From Symploca sp. SIO1C2 (GTDB lineage Bacteria > Cyanobacteriota > Cyanobacteriia > Cyanobacteriales > Coleofasciculaceae), in the NCBI GenBank assembly GCA_010672925.1, contig JAAHFP010000013.1:186001-250000 (forward strand): DNA of 64,000 bases, written 5' to 3'. Made by a program: the position numbers and the translations under genes. The number at the start of each line of letters is the position of its first letter. Position 1 is the stretch's first letter. Shown piece by piece: positions 53,633-62,645 of the stretch. The notes under the pieces were generated by a model, which was not told where the DNA came from, made no database searches, and saw nothing but the letters and a program-made list of their open reading frames with translations.

Positions 53633-55612
53633 CTACCAAAAGTACCCTTCTTCAGTAACAGTCTGATGTTTAGTGGGTTCATACTTCAGGAGATATTCTC
53701 GCGCGATCGCATTGGTTTTTCTTAACTTTTCTACTTCCACTTTACCAATCTCAGTATCTGTAGAAAGTAGAATTACTTGATTACTGGCATGGGGAAAATA
53801 GCGCTCCACTAGGTTAGTTCTGTGAGAAGAATCTAGGCGTCCTAAAGGAGTATCGATCGCTACGGGTAGTTGCCTGCCAGAAACTCGAGCTAGTCCCCAC
53901 AAAAAAGCGATGGCGAGGAGTTGTTTTTCCCCAGCTGAGAGGCGATGTTTTGGTACTGGTTGTCCCTGCAAGTCGTAGAGGGATAGACTAAAGGCTTCAG
54001 TATCGATGGCTACTCGATGGACTAAATCCGACTTGTGCAGCAGATAGAGAAAACATTCAGTTACTTTCTGCTCTAATTTATTCAGTTTTCTCAAAGTTAA
54101 GCGCTCTCGAAATAGTTTGAGGGTCTGTTGTACTTTAGCTGAAGTCTTGATAATATGCTCATCATTGTTACGATCAATATTTTTCTCCCCGTAATCTGCC
54201 AAGTCTTTCCTAAGTTGTTTAATGTCATTATCTAATTCTTCAACCTTCCGTTTGGCTAATTCCCAATTAGCTTGAGCTTGAGCAAGTTGAGTTTGAGATT
54301 TTCTTAAATTATTTTCTAATTGCTGATAAGCTTCTGGTGATGCGGCTACTGCTAGTTGTCTTTCTGTTGCATCAACTTCTGCCTCTAAATTTTGGAGTTT
54401 TGCTAATTGCTCCTGAGCTAGCTTGTTGGCTTTTGGTAAGTAACGATTGAGTAAATTAGCCAAGTAGTTGAGAGTTTCACCATCAGCTTCCAACCAAGAT
54501 TCTTCCTGCTCTGCTGTTTGCTCTAATAGCTGATTTTCTTGAGCCAAAAAGTCCTGAATTTTAGCCAGTTTTTTAGCTGGCAACTTGAGTTGAGTTAGCA
54601 AATCGAGGAGACGCTGCTCTCTTTCTTGTAAAACCTCCCTGCCGATTCTGGCTTGAGAGGCAAGGGACTCTTGTCTCCCTTGAGTTTGAGCTTGATTGAG
54701 GAGAGGTTGAATTAACCTGAGGGGTAAACTCCCAGCTGCCAATTCCTTCATCTCTTCACGAACTTGATTAGTATTGGCTTGGTAAGTATTCTGTTGAGAT
54801 TTTAGTTGACTACGTTCTGCCGCAATTTTGCCCCCTTCTGAGATAAATTTATCTGAAGCTTGTTGCTGGTGATCCTTAGCTTCATAGAGTTGATTTTGAC
54901 TAATTGATTGCTCTTCTATCGCAGCTTTATAGGCGGTTTGTTTCTCAGAGAGTTTTTGCTCAATATCCTCTAAGTTCGCCAACTCTTGTTTACTAGCCAG
55001 AGTTTTGCGTTTGCGATTGATTAAAATTTCTAAATCAACTGCTAGCCGCTCTGCTAATTCTAATCCTAGAAGAGAGCGAATCGCTTCAACCACGACTACA
55101 GGTGGAGCTTCGAGTTCGGCGAGTTCTTTTACTTGTTCTCCATCAAAGAGAAATAGGTTAGAAATGCCTAAGGGGAGGAGATTTTCAATATACTCATCCC
55201 AGATATTTGTTAAACCTTCATCTAGCCATTCACCATCTAGAATTCCTAAGCTGTCTTTACCATCTTTCAATTTTTTTGTCCAATGGCGGACAATGCGGTA
55301 TTGGAGTAGTTGGTCATTCTCAATATGCTCAAACAACAGTTCAATGCGAGCTTCTTCAACTGGTGAAGCATTCCGGTTAACCGACTGAGTAAGAAACTCG
55401 GCGTAACTCAAATTACCACGGGTGGAACATTGAGCTCGATGTCCATACAAGGCAAGGCGAATAGCATCCATCAGCGTAGTTTTGCCTCCGCCATTCATTC
55501 CACCAAAGAGGATAATGGAGCGAGAGTCATCTTGACTTTCTGGACAAAGGTTGATTACCTGTCTTCCATAATAAGGACCAAAGTTTTGCAGAACAAGTTC
55601 GAGAAATCTCAC
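53633..55612 (-). CDS. dndD: DndD-like ATPase (DNA phosphorothioation), solitary
   Basis: 659 residues, SMC/Rad50-like. The Walker A is GGMNGGGKTTLMDAIRLALYG in the family style, followed by NLFLFDGEQVKELAE, two long coiled coils (about 205-300 and 385-480), and HRLSAGEKQLLAIAFLWGLARVSG with the Walker B VAIDTPLGRLDS and a switch LLSTDTEIG. This matches DndD, the DNA-nicking ATPase of the sulfur-modification system. The other dnd genes (B, C, E, or the restriction FGH) are absent from at least 8 kb on either side. Complete at both ends. Confidence 0.85.
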   Translation of the reverse strand: MRFLELVLQNFGPYYGRQVINLCPESQDDSRSIILFGGMNGGGKTTLMDAIRLALYGHRAQCSTRGNLSYAEFLTQSVNRNASPVEEARIELLFEHIENDQLLQYRIVRHWTKKLKDGKDSLGILDGEWLDEGLTNIWDEYIENLLPLGISNLFLFDGEQVKELAELEAPPVVVVEAIRSLLGLELAERLAVDLEILINRKRKTLASKQELANLEDIEQKLSEKQTAYKAAIEEQSISQNQLYEAKDHQQQASDKFISEGGKIAAERSQLKSQQNTYQANTNQVREEMKELAAGSLPLRLIQPLLNQAQTQGRQESLASQARIGREVLQEREQRLLDLLTQLKLPAKKLAKIQDFLAQENQLLEQTAEQEESWLEADGETLNYLANLLNRYLPKANKLAQEQLAKLQNLEAEVDATERQLAVAASPEAYQQLENNLRKSQTQLAQAQANWELAKRKVEELDNDIKQLRKDLADYGEKNIDRNNDEHIIKTSAKVQQTLKLFRERLTLRKLNKLEQKVTECFLYLLHKSDLVHRVAIDTEAFSLSLYDLQGQPVPKHRLSAGEKQLLAIAFLWGLARVSGRQLPVAIDTPLGRLDSSHRTNLVERYFPHASNQVILLSTDTEIGKVEVEKLRKTNAIAREYLLKYEPTKHQTVTEEGYFW

Positions 55613-55624
55613 TTTAAGTAGGGG

Positions 55625-55695
55625 AGTAGGGGAAGTTGGAGGAGTGGAGGAAGCTGAGGGAGCGGAGGAAGCTGAGGGAGCTGGGGGAGTTGGGA
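55625..55695. repeat. gggagctga/ggaagctga nine-base array
   Basis: About seven nine-base units just before the dndD start, of the same family as 7966-8040. Confidence 0.85.
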
Positions 55696-55781
55696 AAAAA
55701 CCTAATTGATGATAAGAGGGTAGAATTCTAAAAGAAACAAATTAAATCCTCTTCCCTCCTAGCTCCTGACTTGGTGTTTCT

Positions 55782-55872
55782 TAGCCATTAGCCATTAGCC
55801 ATTAGCCATTAGCCATTAGCCATTAGCCATTAGCCATTAGCCATTAGCCATTAACAATTAGCCATTAGCCAG
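55782..55872. repeat. agccatt heptamer array
   Basis: About twelve tandem copies of ttagcca, with one imperfect unit (ttaacaa) at about 55850-55856. It lies between dndD and a small membrane-protein gene. Confidence 0.95.
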
Positions 55873-55896
55873 AGTTTTTCTTAAAAGCAATAAAGC

Positions 55897-56217
55897 CTAC
55901 CCATGGTAACGAACTAGATCAGTAAAAGCAAACACGGCGTAACTGAATACAACAACAACAGCAAATACTACTACTATCCGTGGGCGAGGTGAAGGTATCA
56001 TCATCTCTCGTATCCCCATTGATACCGCTGCTCCAAGCGCAAAGCTAGCGCTGAGTACTTGGTAAGGCCAGCTTGGTGGTAGCATCCCCATCATACCCAC
56101 AAGCCATCGGACTCCCAGAGTCATCATACACAAGAGCATCACATGCTCGACAAACTCCGGTGGATTGTACTGCCTTGCAAAAATCAAAGTGCGCCACCAA
56201 AATTGCCAGGGTCTCAT
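55897..56217 (-). CDS. small membrane protein, unknown
   Basis: 106 residues with three hydrophobic stretches (about 24-42, 48-66 and 79-98), starting MRPWQFWWRTLIFARQY. No family recognised. It contains a short Pro/Arg loop (PSPRPR). A standalone gene with its own leader. Confidence 0.6.
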   Translation of the reverse strand: MRPWQFWWRTLIFARQYNPPEFVEHVMLLCMMTLGVRWLVGMMGMLPPSWPYQVLSASFALGAAVSMGIREMMIPSPRPRIVVVFAVVVVFSYAVFAFTDLVRYHG

Positions 56218-56463
56218 AAGTTAATTTTTAGTTGATGAAGAATGTTTATTGAAAATCAAGAGTCCATTTTCGTTATAGCGCAATTCTCGATTAAGCTAAG
56301 CAAGGCAACAGGCAACAGAAGGACCTGGAACTATCGTTTATATTTGATGATTTAACTCATACACAGTTTAAATGCGAAACAGCTTACTATTGGTGCTGGG
56401 TAATGGTTAAATAATGGTAGGCGTTAGGGGAATTTTCCTCAAAGGTGATCATAATCAAGATTC

Positions 56464-57159
56464 ATGTCCGAAGCAGAACAATATAGTCTCTTTGACCAGT
56501 CAGCATTTAGCCAGTCAAAACCAGCTGACTTCCAAGCGGAACTAATCCCCACAGATGCTAAAGTTCCTATTCCCCCCAGCACTTATGACTCAATGGAGTT
56601 GCTGGCTACCCACTGCAACTCTTGCCAGCGTTGTGAATTAGGAGCAAAACGTACCCATGCTGTGGTAGGGCGAGGGAATCTGAATGCTTCAGTTATGATT
56701 ATCGGAGAAGCACCTGGTCAAAATGAAGATGAGACGGGTAAGCCATTTGTGGGTAAAGCAGGGCAACTGTTAGAGAAAATTTTAGCTGCGGTCAAACTTG
56801 ACAGTGAACAAGATGTATATATTTGTAATGTGGTCAAGTGCCGTCCTCCTGGTAACCGGACACCAACTAGCCAAGAAGTGGAAGCTTGTAAGCCCTATCT
56901 CCTAGAACAAATTCGTTTAGTAGACCCTAAAATCATTCTTTTCACTGGTGCGACAGCCCTCAAAGGTTTAACTGGTGAGAAGCGCGGTATCACAAAAATT
57001 CGTGGTGAGTGGAGGGAATGGCAAGGACGTCTTTGTATGGCTATTTTGCATCCTGCTTATCTACTGCGGAATCCTTCCCGGGACAAAGGTGGCCCAAAGT
57101 GGTTGATGTGGCAGGATATTCAGCAAGTGCGTGCTAAATTGGACGAATTTTGCTCCTAG
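56464..57159 (+). CDS. uracil-DNA glycosylase, family 4 (Fe-S)
   Basis: 231 residues. Cys ligands in CNSCQRCELGAKRTHAVVG, the active-site motif GEAPGQNEDETGKPFVGKAG, CNVVKCRPPGNRTPTSQEVEAC, and LHPAYLLR near the end fit the family 4 glycosylases. These remove uracil from DNA and carry a [4Fe-4S] cluster. The N-terminal 40 residues (SLFDQSAFSQS) are extra. The gene is transcribed divergently from the small membrane protein gene, with about 245 bases between. Confidence 0.92.
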   Translation: MSEAEQYSLFDQSAFSQSKPADFQAELIPTDAKVPIPPSTYDSMELLATHCNSCQRCELGAKRTHAVVGRGNLNASVMIIGEAPGQNEDETGKPFVGKAGQLLEKILAAVKLDSEQDVYICNVVKCRPPGNRTPTSQEVEACKPYLLEQIRLVDPKIILFTGATALKGLTGEKRGITKIRGEWREWQGRLCMAILHPAYLLRNPSRDKGGPKWLMWQDIQQVRAKLDEFCS

Positions 57160-57360
57160 AGCATTGGTTTAGATTATGCGTAAATTACTATTAAATTCTT
57201 TGTTATCGTCACCAAAAACCCAGCTTATAATATGAAAAAATTTTTGATAATTACCTGAAATTGCTCATTAAAGACTGAATAAATATTTAATGAAGTTTAC
57301 GTTAAGTCCCTTGTCAAATTGAAATTGTTAAGTCAAATTAGGTCTAAACCAGCTTTGAGA

Positions 57361-57488
57361 CTAAATCCGATTTAATTACCCCCGTTTTGAGAAAACCTCA
57401 AAGTAGAGATATTACATGCAAATAGACTTTGTCTGCAACGTCTATACGAAGTGAAACATAATGGGGATCTTTATGCCAGATTTGGTAT
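57361..57488. mobile_element. degenerate relative of the MITE at 33536
   Basis: Relative to the reverse complement of 33536-33654, the ends (ctaaatccgattt, gccagatttggtat), cgttttgagaaaac and the gcaacgtctata palindrome half match. The centre is broken up by small insertions. The whole 57160-57641 interval has no gene. Confidence 0.6.
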
Positions 57489-57641
57489 GACTTATACTTT
57501 AGCCCCCCATCAGTTAAGCAATAAGACGTGATGGGGTAACTCGATAATAATAATTAAAATTATGAGCGCTTTGCGGCGCAACTATTCTGTACTATCTGCC
57601 ATCTAACAAAGAATTACTACTATCAAGGAAGTGATATTTAA

Positions 57642-58004
57642 ATGGTACAACCCACTAACCGTGAATTTTTCTTATTCTGTATAGAACTTGAAAAAAAATT
57701 GTCGGAGCAAACTAGTCAAGAAATCCTAGTTTGCCCCTACCAATCAGAACTTTTCTGGGAAGGTAGCTACAAACCTCACCACAGCTGGGAATTTGCTCAG
57801 ATCATGCTCACAGACTATGGAGAAGTGGCTGTATATACACGCAACCCCATTAAACTTTGGGGTACTCCCCTTGCTAGTCTAGTAGCGATCGCGGCAATAA
57901 TTACAGCAGTTGTGTTGTTTTCCTTTAGCGACCCTAGGGCAACAAGTATTGGTGGTCTAGGGTTGGGAGCAATGCTGAGTGCCATTGTGCTCTCAAGGCA
58001 GTAA
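57642..58004 (+). CDS. membrane protein, unknown
   Basis: 120 residues: a soluble N-terminal part (REFFLFCIELEKKLSEQT, CPYQSELFWEGSYKPHHSWEFAQIML) and two C-terminal membrane segments (about 75-93 and 98-116). No family recognised. A ribosome site (aaggaag) lies 15 bases upstream. Confidence 0.6.
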   Translation: MVQPTNREFFLFCIELEKKLSEQTSQEILVCPYQSELFWEGSYKPHHSWEFAQIMLTDYGEVAVYTRNPIKLWGTPLASLVAIAAIITAVVLFSFSDPRATSIGGLGLGAMLSAIVLSRQ

Positions 58005-58043
58005 ATAGGGTTTGCTGAATAAGTAGGGTCTGCTGAATAAGTC

Positions 58044-58092
58044 AGACAAGGGAGACAAGGAGGACAAGGAGGACAAGGAGGACAAGGGAAAT
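58044..58092. repeat. gacaaggag nine-base array
   Basis: Five to six copies of ggacaagga, after a duplicated gctgaataagt unit (about 58010-58043). The rest of 58093-58416 holds no gene; aatgaccaatgacaa units lie at about 58376-58402. Confidence 0.85.
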
Positions 58093-58416
58093 AATAATTG
58101 TAGAGAACGCAAAATTTTCATCATTTGTGCAAGAAAAATGAGCCTATCAATACAATTTCCTTGCACTTTTTTAGGTAAAAAATGACTGAAAGCATTGTCT
58201 GGTATAGCTTACACACTTATCAGCAAGCCCTAAATATATCGCTACACGCTGGGAATGGGGAATAGGGAATAGGAAAGGAAAAAGCTTGCAATTCAACAAT
58301 TCTAGCAATTCACCCCCGATGCACTATTTGTCCTAACATTAGTGCGTAACGCTATACCAAAACCAAATCTTTGCTAATGACCAATGACCAATAACCAATG
58401 ACAATTAACAACAGTT

Positions 58417-58746
58417 TTAACTTTCTGCCTCAGGTTGCTCTGGTGTTTCTACTGGGGGTAGTTCCTGAGTCATAGTCAGATAGCGAATTACCTCATCACC
58501 CAATCGCATAGACCTTTCGATAACAGCTACATGAGTAGGTGGAGCCTTGTAGTTCATTTGGATATAAATACCATCGCGATTCCGATTGATTTCGTAGGCA
58601 AGACGACGCCTTCCACGATGTTGAATCACAATTTGCTCTCCTCCTTGGTCTTTTAGGAGGTTTTCGTATTTGGCAATTACTTGGTCTACCTGCTCCTCTC
58701 CCAAATCAGGACGCAGGATATACATCATTTCGTAACTGTTGGGCAT
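58417..58746 (-). CDS. rpsF: 30S ribosomal protein S6
   Basis: 109 residues from [21 protein letters not shown]. The S6 core is clear ([43 protein letters not shown] in pieces), with an acidic Pro/Glu C-terminal tail. The start at 58746 is set by aggag, 9 bases upstream; an ATG eight codons earlier (58770) lies before that site. A lone ribosomal gene, as is usual for rpsF in cyanobacteria. Confidence 0.95.
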   Translation of the reverse strand: MPNSYEMMYILRPDLGEEQVDQVIAKYENLLKDQGGEQIVIQHRGRRRLAYEINRNRDGIYIQMNYKAPPTHVAVIERSMRLGDEVIRYLTMTQELPPVETPEQPEAES

Positions 58747-58867
58747 AGGTGTTAATCTCCTTTTGGACAACGGGGCCTCTTGAGAGGAGTGAGAGTCACA
58801 ACTTCAAGAAGCAAGGAATTACACTTATCCCATGACTAAAGTGCCTGGGATGTAAGTGTCCTTGGTT

Positions 58868-58899
58868 ATTTGTCTTTGGTTACTAGTACAAAGACAAAT
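58868..58899. repeat. 10-bp inverted repeat upstream of rpsF
   Basis: atttgtcttt and aaagacaaat with a 12-base loop, followed on the plus strand by gatttttt. This resembles a factor-independent terminator on the plus strand, although no plus-strand gene ends close to it; it may be a leader hairpin on the other strand. Confidence 0.5.
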
Positions 58900-59090
58900 G
58901 ATTTTTTAGTACTCACGCACTCCACAGCAAGCGATGTGCGAGGTTTACTGTTACATCCTATAACAATGTGGATCTATCTAGGGAATGGCACTATTGTTGA
59001 TTAAACCTCAAAACCTTGTCATACTTCATTCTTTATCGTTGATCTTTTCCTACATCCCTTTTATTGAGTCAGTAAGGAACATTTAAGCTT

Positions 59091-59894
59091 ATGGCCCAGC
59101 GCTACGTCCGAATTAAAACGGCTCAAGGACAAACCTATTATGGTTTGTTGCAACTCACACGCAGTGTTCAGGTACTGGATGCGCCACCCTGGTTACAGGG
59201 TCAACCTACCGATTTAGAGTTAGAAGCAGGAAGTTACTCGTTGCTGGCTCCCTGTGCTCCTACAAAAATTGTTGCTGTGGGCAAGAATTATACTGACCAT
59301 GCGGCAGAAATGGGGACACCAGTTCCCCAAGAACCCCTCCTTTTCCTGAAACCTCCCACATCGGTTATTGCTGATGGTAGAGAAATTCACTATCCTCAGC
59401 AGTCTCAGCGAGTAGATTATGAAGGGGAGTTGGCACTGGTGATTGGTGAGGTTTGTCTAGATTGCACACCAGAACAGGCTCAGAGTAAAATTTGGGGCTA
59501 TACCATTGCCAATGATGTCACTGCCCGGGATTTACAAAAGCGTGATGCTCAATGGACTAGAGGCAAAGGGTTTGACAGTTTTTGTCCTCTGGGTCCTTGG
59601 ATTGTCAGGGAGTTGAGTGCGGGAGCCAAGTTACAGACTTTTTTGAATGATGCTCCTGAACCTGTGCAATCTGCCTCAATCAATCAGATGGTATTTTCAC
59701 CGGAATTTTTGGTTTCTTACATTTCTCAAGTTATGACCTTGCTACCAGGAGATGTGGTGTTGACGGGGACACCTAAAGGAGTAGGAGCAATGCAGGTAGG
59801 AGATCATGTTCGTGTGGAAATCGAGGGCATCGGTCAACTAGAAAATACGGTGATTGCTCGTCCTTCAACTATTGGCTTGCAAAAAACAAGGTAA
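59091..59894 (+). CDS. fumarylacetoacetate hydrolase family protein
   Basis: 267 residues. The metal-binding core is KIVAVGKNYTDHAAEM, YEGELALVIG (Glu ligands) and NDVTARDLQKRDAQWTRGKGFDSFCPLGP, followed by LTGTPKGVGAMQVGD. The family includes hydrolases of acyl-pyruvates and oxaloacetate decarboxylases; FAHD1-like activity is the best guess. A ribosome site is weak (gtaagga). The downstream composite repeat separates it from the next gene. Confidence 0.88.
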   Translation: MAQRYVRIKTAQGQTYYGLLQLTRSVQVLDAPPWLQGQPTDLELEAGSYSLLAPCAPTKIVAVGKNYTDHAAEMGTPVPQEPLLFLKPPTSVIADGREIHYPQQSQRVDYEGELALVIGEVCLDCTPEQAQSKIWGYTIANDVTARDLQKRDAQWTRGKGFDSFCPLGPWIVRELSAGAKLQTFLNDAPEPVQSASINQMVFSPEFLVSYISQVMTLLPGDVVLTGTPKGVGAMQVGDHVRVEIEGIGQLENTVIARPSTIGLQKTR

Positions 59895-59931
59895 TAGGTA
59901 ACAAAGGATTTGGTTTATTTATGACCAGAGA

Positions 59932-60030
59932 GATTTTAGATTTTAGATTTTAGATTTTAGATTGAAGAATTAAAACGCTCACAAGCCCCTAAATTTATTT
60001 ATGGGGTACATCTAAAATCTTCAATCTTCA
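59932..60030. repeat. dispersed composite repeat, copy 2
   Basis: A ttttaga heptamer run (about 59935-59964), then acgctcacaagcccctaaat and ttatttatggg, then cttcaattgcttg. It matches 10088-10190. Confidence 0.75.
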
Positions 60031-60085
60031 ATTGCTTGACCTTCTTAGCGGGTGGCAATTGCCGCCCTAGGGGTATGCAATAATT

Positions 60086-60104
60086 GGGCGTATGCAATAC
60101 GCCC
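60086..60104. repeat. gggcgtat/atacgccc palindrome
   Basis: 8-base arms with a 3-base loop, inside a stretch with two tatgcaata units. It lies 15 bases before the CSP41-like start and may be part of a dispersed repeat or the leader. Confidence 0.65.
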
Positions 60105-60118
60105 CTACAAGAATCAAT

Positions 60119-61054
60119 ATGCGCATTTTAATTATGGGTGGGACTCGGTTTATCGGAGTCTACTTAACCAAAATCCTGGTGGAACAAGGTCATGAAGTGG
60201 TATTGTTCAATCGTGGCAATAAACCAGCACCAGTAGCAGAAGTCAAACAAATTCACGGCGATCGCAAGGACTCGGCTCAACTCAAGGAAAAGTTATCTTC
60301 CCAGGAGTTTGATGCTATCTTTGATAACAATGGTCGAGAACTCAGCGATACTCAACCTCTAGTAGAAATATTTAAAGACAAGGTAGAGCATTTTATCTAT
60401 ATGAGCTCTGCTGGAGTTTATCTCAAATCAGACCAACTACCCCATATTGAAGGTGATCCTGTTGATCCGAAAAGTCGCCACAAAGGTAAGCACGAGACGG
60501 AAGCTTATCTAGCGGCGCAGAATGTGCCTTTTACTGCTATTCGTCCCACCTATATCTATGGTCCCCAAAACTACAACGATTTAGAAGCTTGGTTTTTTGA
60601 CCGGATAGTTCGCGATCGCCCGATTCCTATTCCTGGTAACGGTATGCATATCACACAATTAGGGCATTGTCAAGATTTGGCTCGTGCTATGGCTCAGGTA
60701 TTGGGTAAGGAGCAAGCAAAGGGACAAATTTATAATGTATCAGGCGATCGCTACGTTACTTTTGATGGTTTAGCACGCACTTGTGCTACGGCGGTGGGTA
60801 AGTCAGCAGCTGATTTAAAGATTGTCCATTACGAACCCAAGCAGTTTGATTTTGGTAAACGCAAAGCCTTCCCCATGCGGGTACAGCATTTCTTTGCTGA
60901 TGTCCATCAAGCTAAGAGTCAACTTAACTGGCAACCGGAATATGATTTATTAACTGGATTGCAAGATTCCTATAAAAATGATTATCTGGCATCAGGAAGG
61001 GATCAAGCAGAAGTTGATTTTTCTCTAGATGAAAAAATATTAGCAGCAACTTGA
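60119..61054 (+). CDS. CSP41-like SDR protein
   Basis: 311 residues from MRILIMGGTRFIGVYLT, an extended SDR with the GGTRFIG dinucleotide motif. Later motifs (DNNGRE, YMSSAGVYLK, HKGKHETEA, RPTYIYGPQNYND) fit the cyanobacterial homologues of plant CSP41 RNA-binding proteins. In these the classic Tyr-x3-Lys catalytic pair is altered (here HKGKHETE). They act with ribosomes and chloroplast RNA in plants; the role in cyanobacteria is less clear. A start nine codons earlier (60092) lies in palindromic repeat DNA and is not preferred. The end overlaps pgsA tail to tail by 52 bases. Confidence 0.85.
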   Translation: MRILIMGGTRFIGVYLTKILVEQGHEVVLFNRGNKPAPVAEVKQIHGDRKDSAQLKEKLSSQEFDAIFDNNGRELSDTQPLVEIFKDKVEHFIYMSSAGVYLKSDQLPHIEGDPVDPKSRHKGKHETEAYLAAQNVPFTAIRPTYIYGPQNYNDLEAWFFDRIVRDRPIPIPGNGMHITQLGHCQDLARAMAQVLGKEQAKGQIYNVSGDRYVTFDGLARTCATAVGKSAADLKIVHYEPKQFDFGKRKAFPMRVQHFFADVHQAKSQLNWQPEYDLLTGLQDSYKNDYLASGRDQAEVDFSLDEKILAAT

Positions 61055-61563
61055 GGCCACAAGTAAATAGCCCCAGAAATTAAAGTCAGAGCTACAGACA
61101 CCCAAAAAGCAGTCATGGAGAAGACTTCCCAGCTTTTGGGTGTCGGAGCAATTAACAGTGCGATCGCGACAATTTGACTCACTGTCTTCAGCTTACCCCA
61201 GATATTAGCTCCACTAATAGTACTACTACCAGATAAATTGGGGTTAACTCGCCAACCCGCGATCGCTAATTCCCTTGCTAAAATCAAAAATACTCCCCAT
61301 GCTGGCACTTGACCTAATTGAATTAAGGCTAGTAGAGGTCCTAAGACTAGGAATTTATCAACTAATGGGTCAAGAAATTTACCTAAATCAGTAATTTGAT
61401 TAAGTTTACGCGCCAGATAGCCATCCAACCAATCAGTCCCTGCCGCCACCAGGAAAATCACTAAACAAATCCACCGTGCCTGATCCGTGGGATTCTGCAA
61501 GCCATATAAGAGTAAAGGTAATCCTAGTAGACGAGAAAAGGTAATCCAGTTGGGTATATTCAT
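61003..61563 (-). CDS. pgsA: CDP-diacylglycerol-glycerol-3-phosphate 3-phosphatidyltransferase
   Basis: 186 residues with about four to five membrane segments. The CDP-alcohol phosphotransferase motif is complete: TDWLDGYLARKL, then DLGKFLDPLVDK. It makes phosphatidylglycerolphosphate, the precursor of the phosphatidylglycerol required by photosystems. Convergent with, and overlapping, the CSP41-like gene by 52 bases. Start ATG at 61563 (MNIPNWITFSRL) is the family N-terminus. Confidence 0.93.
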   Translation of the reverse strand: MNIPNWITFSRLLGLPLLLYGLQNPTDQARWICLVIFLVAAGTDWLDGYLARKLNQITDLGKFLDPLVDKFLVLGPLLALIQLGQVPAWGVFLILARELAIAGWRVNPNLSGSSTISGANIWGKLKTVSQIVAIALLIAPTPKSWEVFSMTAFWVSVALTLISGAIYLWPQVAANIFSSREKSTSA

Positions 61564-61794
61564 GGGAAATAAGGATTATAGCTACATTAAGTAAGGTTTG
61601 TTCATCATCAGGAACTAATTCAAAATTTCCTGATACACATTATGTTCAATTTGTACAGTGCTTAAGTCCTACGATGAGCAAGCCCTAATTAAGATTCTTT
61701 TGAACGCACCACATCCGGTATTAAAGTAAAAATTATAACTGGGGACTCTTATACTAGGTTTAGCTGAGATAGCACATGAAGATTACCTTTAGCG

Positions 61795-62217
61795 CTATAG
61801 AAATGGGTTAAAAATGATCATATCTTCGATTTTCTGCTCATGTTTAAGGTCTTCGGTATAAAGGATTTTACTATCTACTGAGAGAGCAGAAGCAACAATA
61901 AGGGAATCGTAAAAAGAAAATTTCCAACGGCTAGAAATTTCTAAAGCTCGATGAAATAACCCTGTTGAGGAAAAAACTTCACACAACGGTTCTAAGACAT
62001 TAGTTAGATAGGTTTGACAATCGGATACAGATAGAGAATTGGCAAATTTTTTAGAGGCGACGTTTAAAAATTCCTGAATCACTTGGTAGCTAATACAACC
62101 AGATCTGTTGTTTAAGGCATCTCTGACTAAATCCCTTGAGATAGCCTGTTTTTGAGGCTGAGATTGATCGAAGGTATATATCAAGATATTGGTATCTAAA
62201 AAGAAATTACCTTTCAT
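61795..62217 (-). CDS. PIN-domain toxin (VapC-like)
   Basis: 140 residues. NFFLDTNILIYTFDQ gives the first catalytic Asp, CISYQVIQEF the Glu, and SFYDSLIVASAL and ILYTEDLKH the later acids of a complete PIN RNase. The start overlaps the antitoxin gene by 11 bases. This is the only intact VapC in the window. Confidence 0.9.
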   Translation of the reverse strand: MKGNFFLDTNILIYTFDQSQPQKQAISRDLVRDALNNRSGCISYQVIQEFLNVASKKFANSLSVSDCQTYLTNVLEPLCEVFSSTGLFHRALEISSRWKFSFYDSLIVASALSVDSKILYTEDLKHEQKIEDMIIFNPFL

Positions 62218-62428
62218 TCATTTCATCTCGGTAGAATTTTTTTCCAGGTTGTGCGTAAGCTAATTGATCCATTAGCGCATCATAATCAATCAGCTTACGG
62301 TCAGTGCTAACATATCGTTCTAACCAAGCACGAAATTGGGCATTTAAAGTAGAGTTCTCTTTTTTAGCTTTATCGCGAGCAAGCTCAATGAGCTGTTGAT
62401 CAGCACTCAAAGTAATGTTTTTTAACAT
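62207..62428 (-). CDS. antitoxin of the PIN toxin (VapB-like)
   Basis: 73 residues from MLKNITLSADQQLIELARDKA. The N-terminal strand-helix suits a ribbon-helix-helix DNA binder. YDALMDQLAYAQPGKKFYRDE is the toxin-contact part. ATG at 62428 has gagg 8 bases upstream; an in-frame ATG at 62449 lies in the probable operator and is less likely. Confidence 0.82.
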   Translation of the reverse strand: MLKNITLSADQQLIELARDKAKKENSTLNAQFRAWLERYVSTDRKLIDYDALMDQLAYAQPGKKFYRDEMNER

Positions 62429-62440
62429 AGCAACCTCTAG

Positions 62441-62461
62441 TGTGCACATATATAGTGTACA
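62441..62461. promoter_or_regulatory. possible VapBC operator
   Basis: tgtgcacatatatagtgtaca is a weak palindrome (tgtgcac/gtgtaca arms) in the leader of the antitoxin gene, the usual place for autoregulation. Confidence 0.4.
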
Positions 62462-62579
62462 ATATATCTGTGTATATTGAACTGCTCAGCGCATTATTTC
62501 TCAAATGCGATTTGCTTGCAGCAGCAGCGCTATAAGGGAGGGTGTTTTGGTTTTCGCCTATGGTTAACAGGGAACGGCT

Positions 62580-62645
62580 ACGTTCAGAAAGCTGTTCTGG
62601 GTTAGGTCGTCACCAAAGCCAAACATGAGTGTCAAGTAAAATCAT
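62580..62645 (-). pseudogene. broken VapC next to an intact antitoxin gene
   Basis: The start overlaps the antitoxin stop by four bases (atga). It reads MILLDTHVWLW, then a stop at codon 12, and continues in the same frame as RPNPEQLSERSRSLLT, the expected next part of a PIN domain. After that the homology is lost. The toxin is inactivated. Confidence 0.8.
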
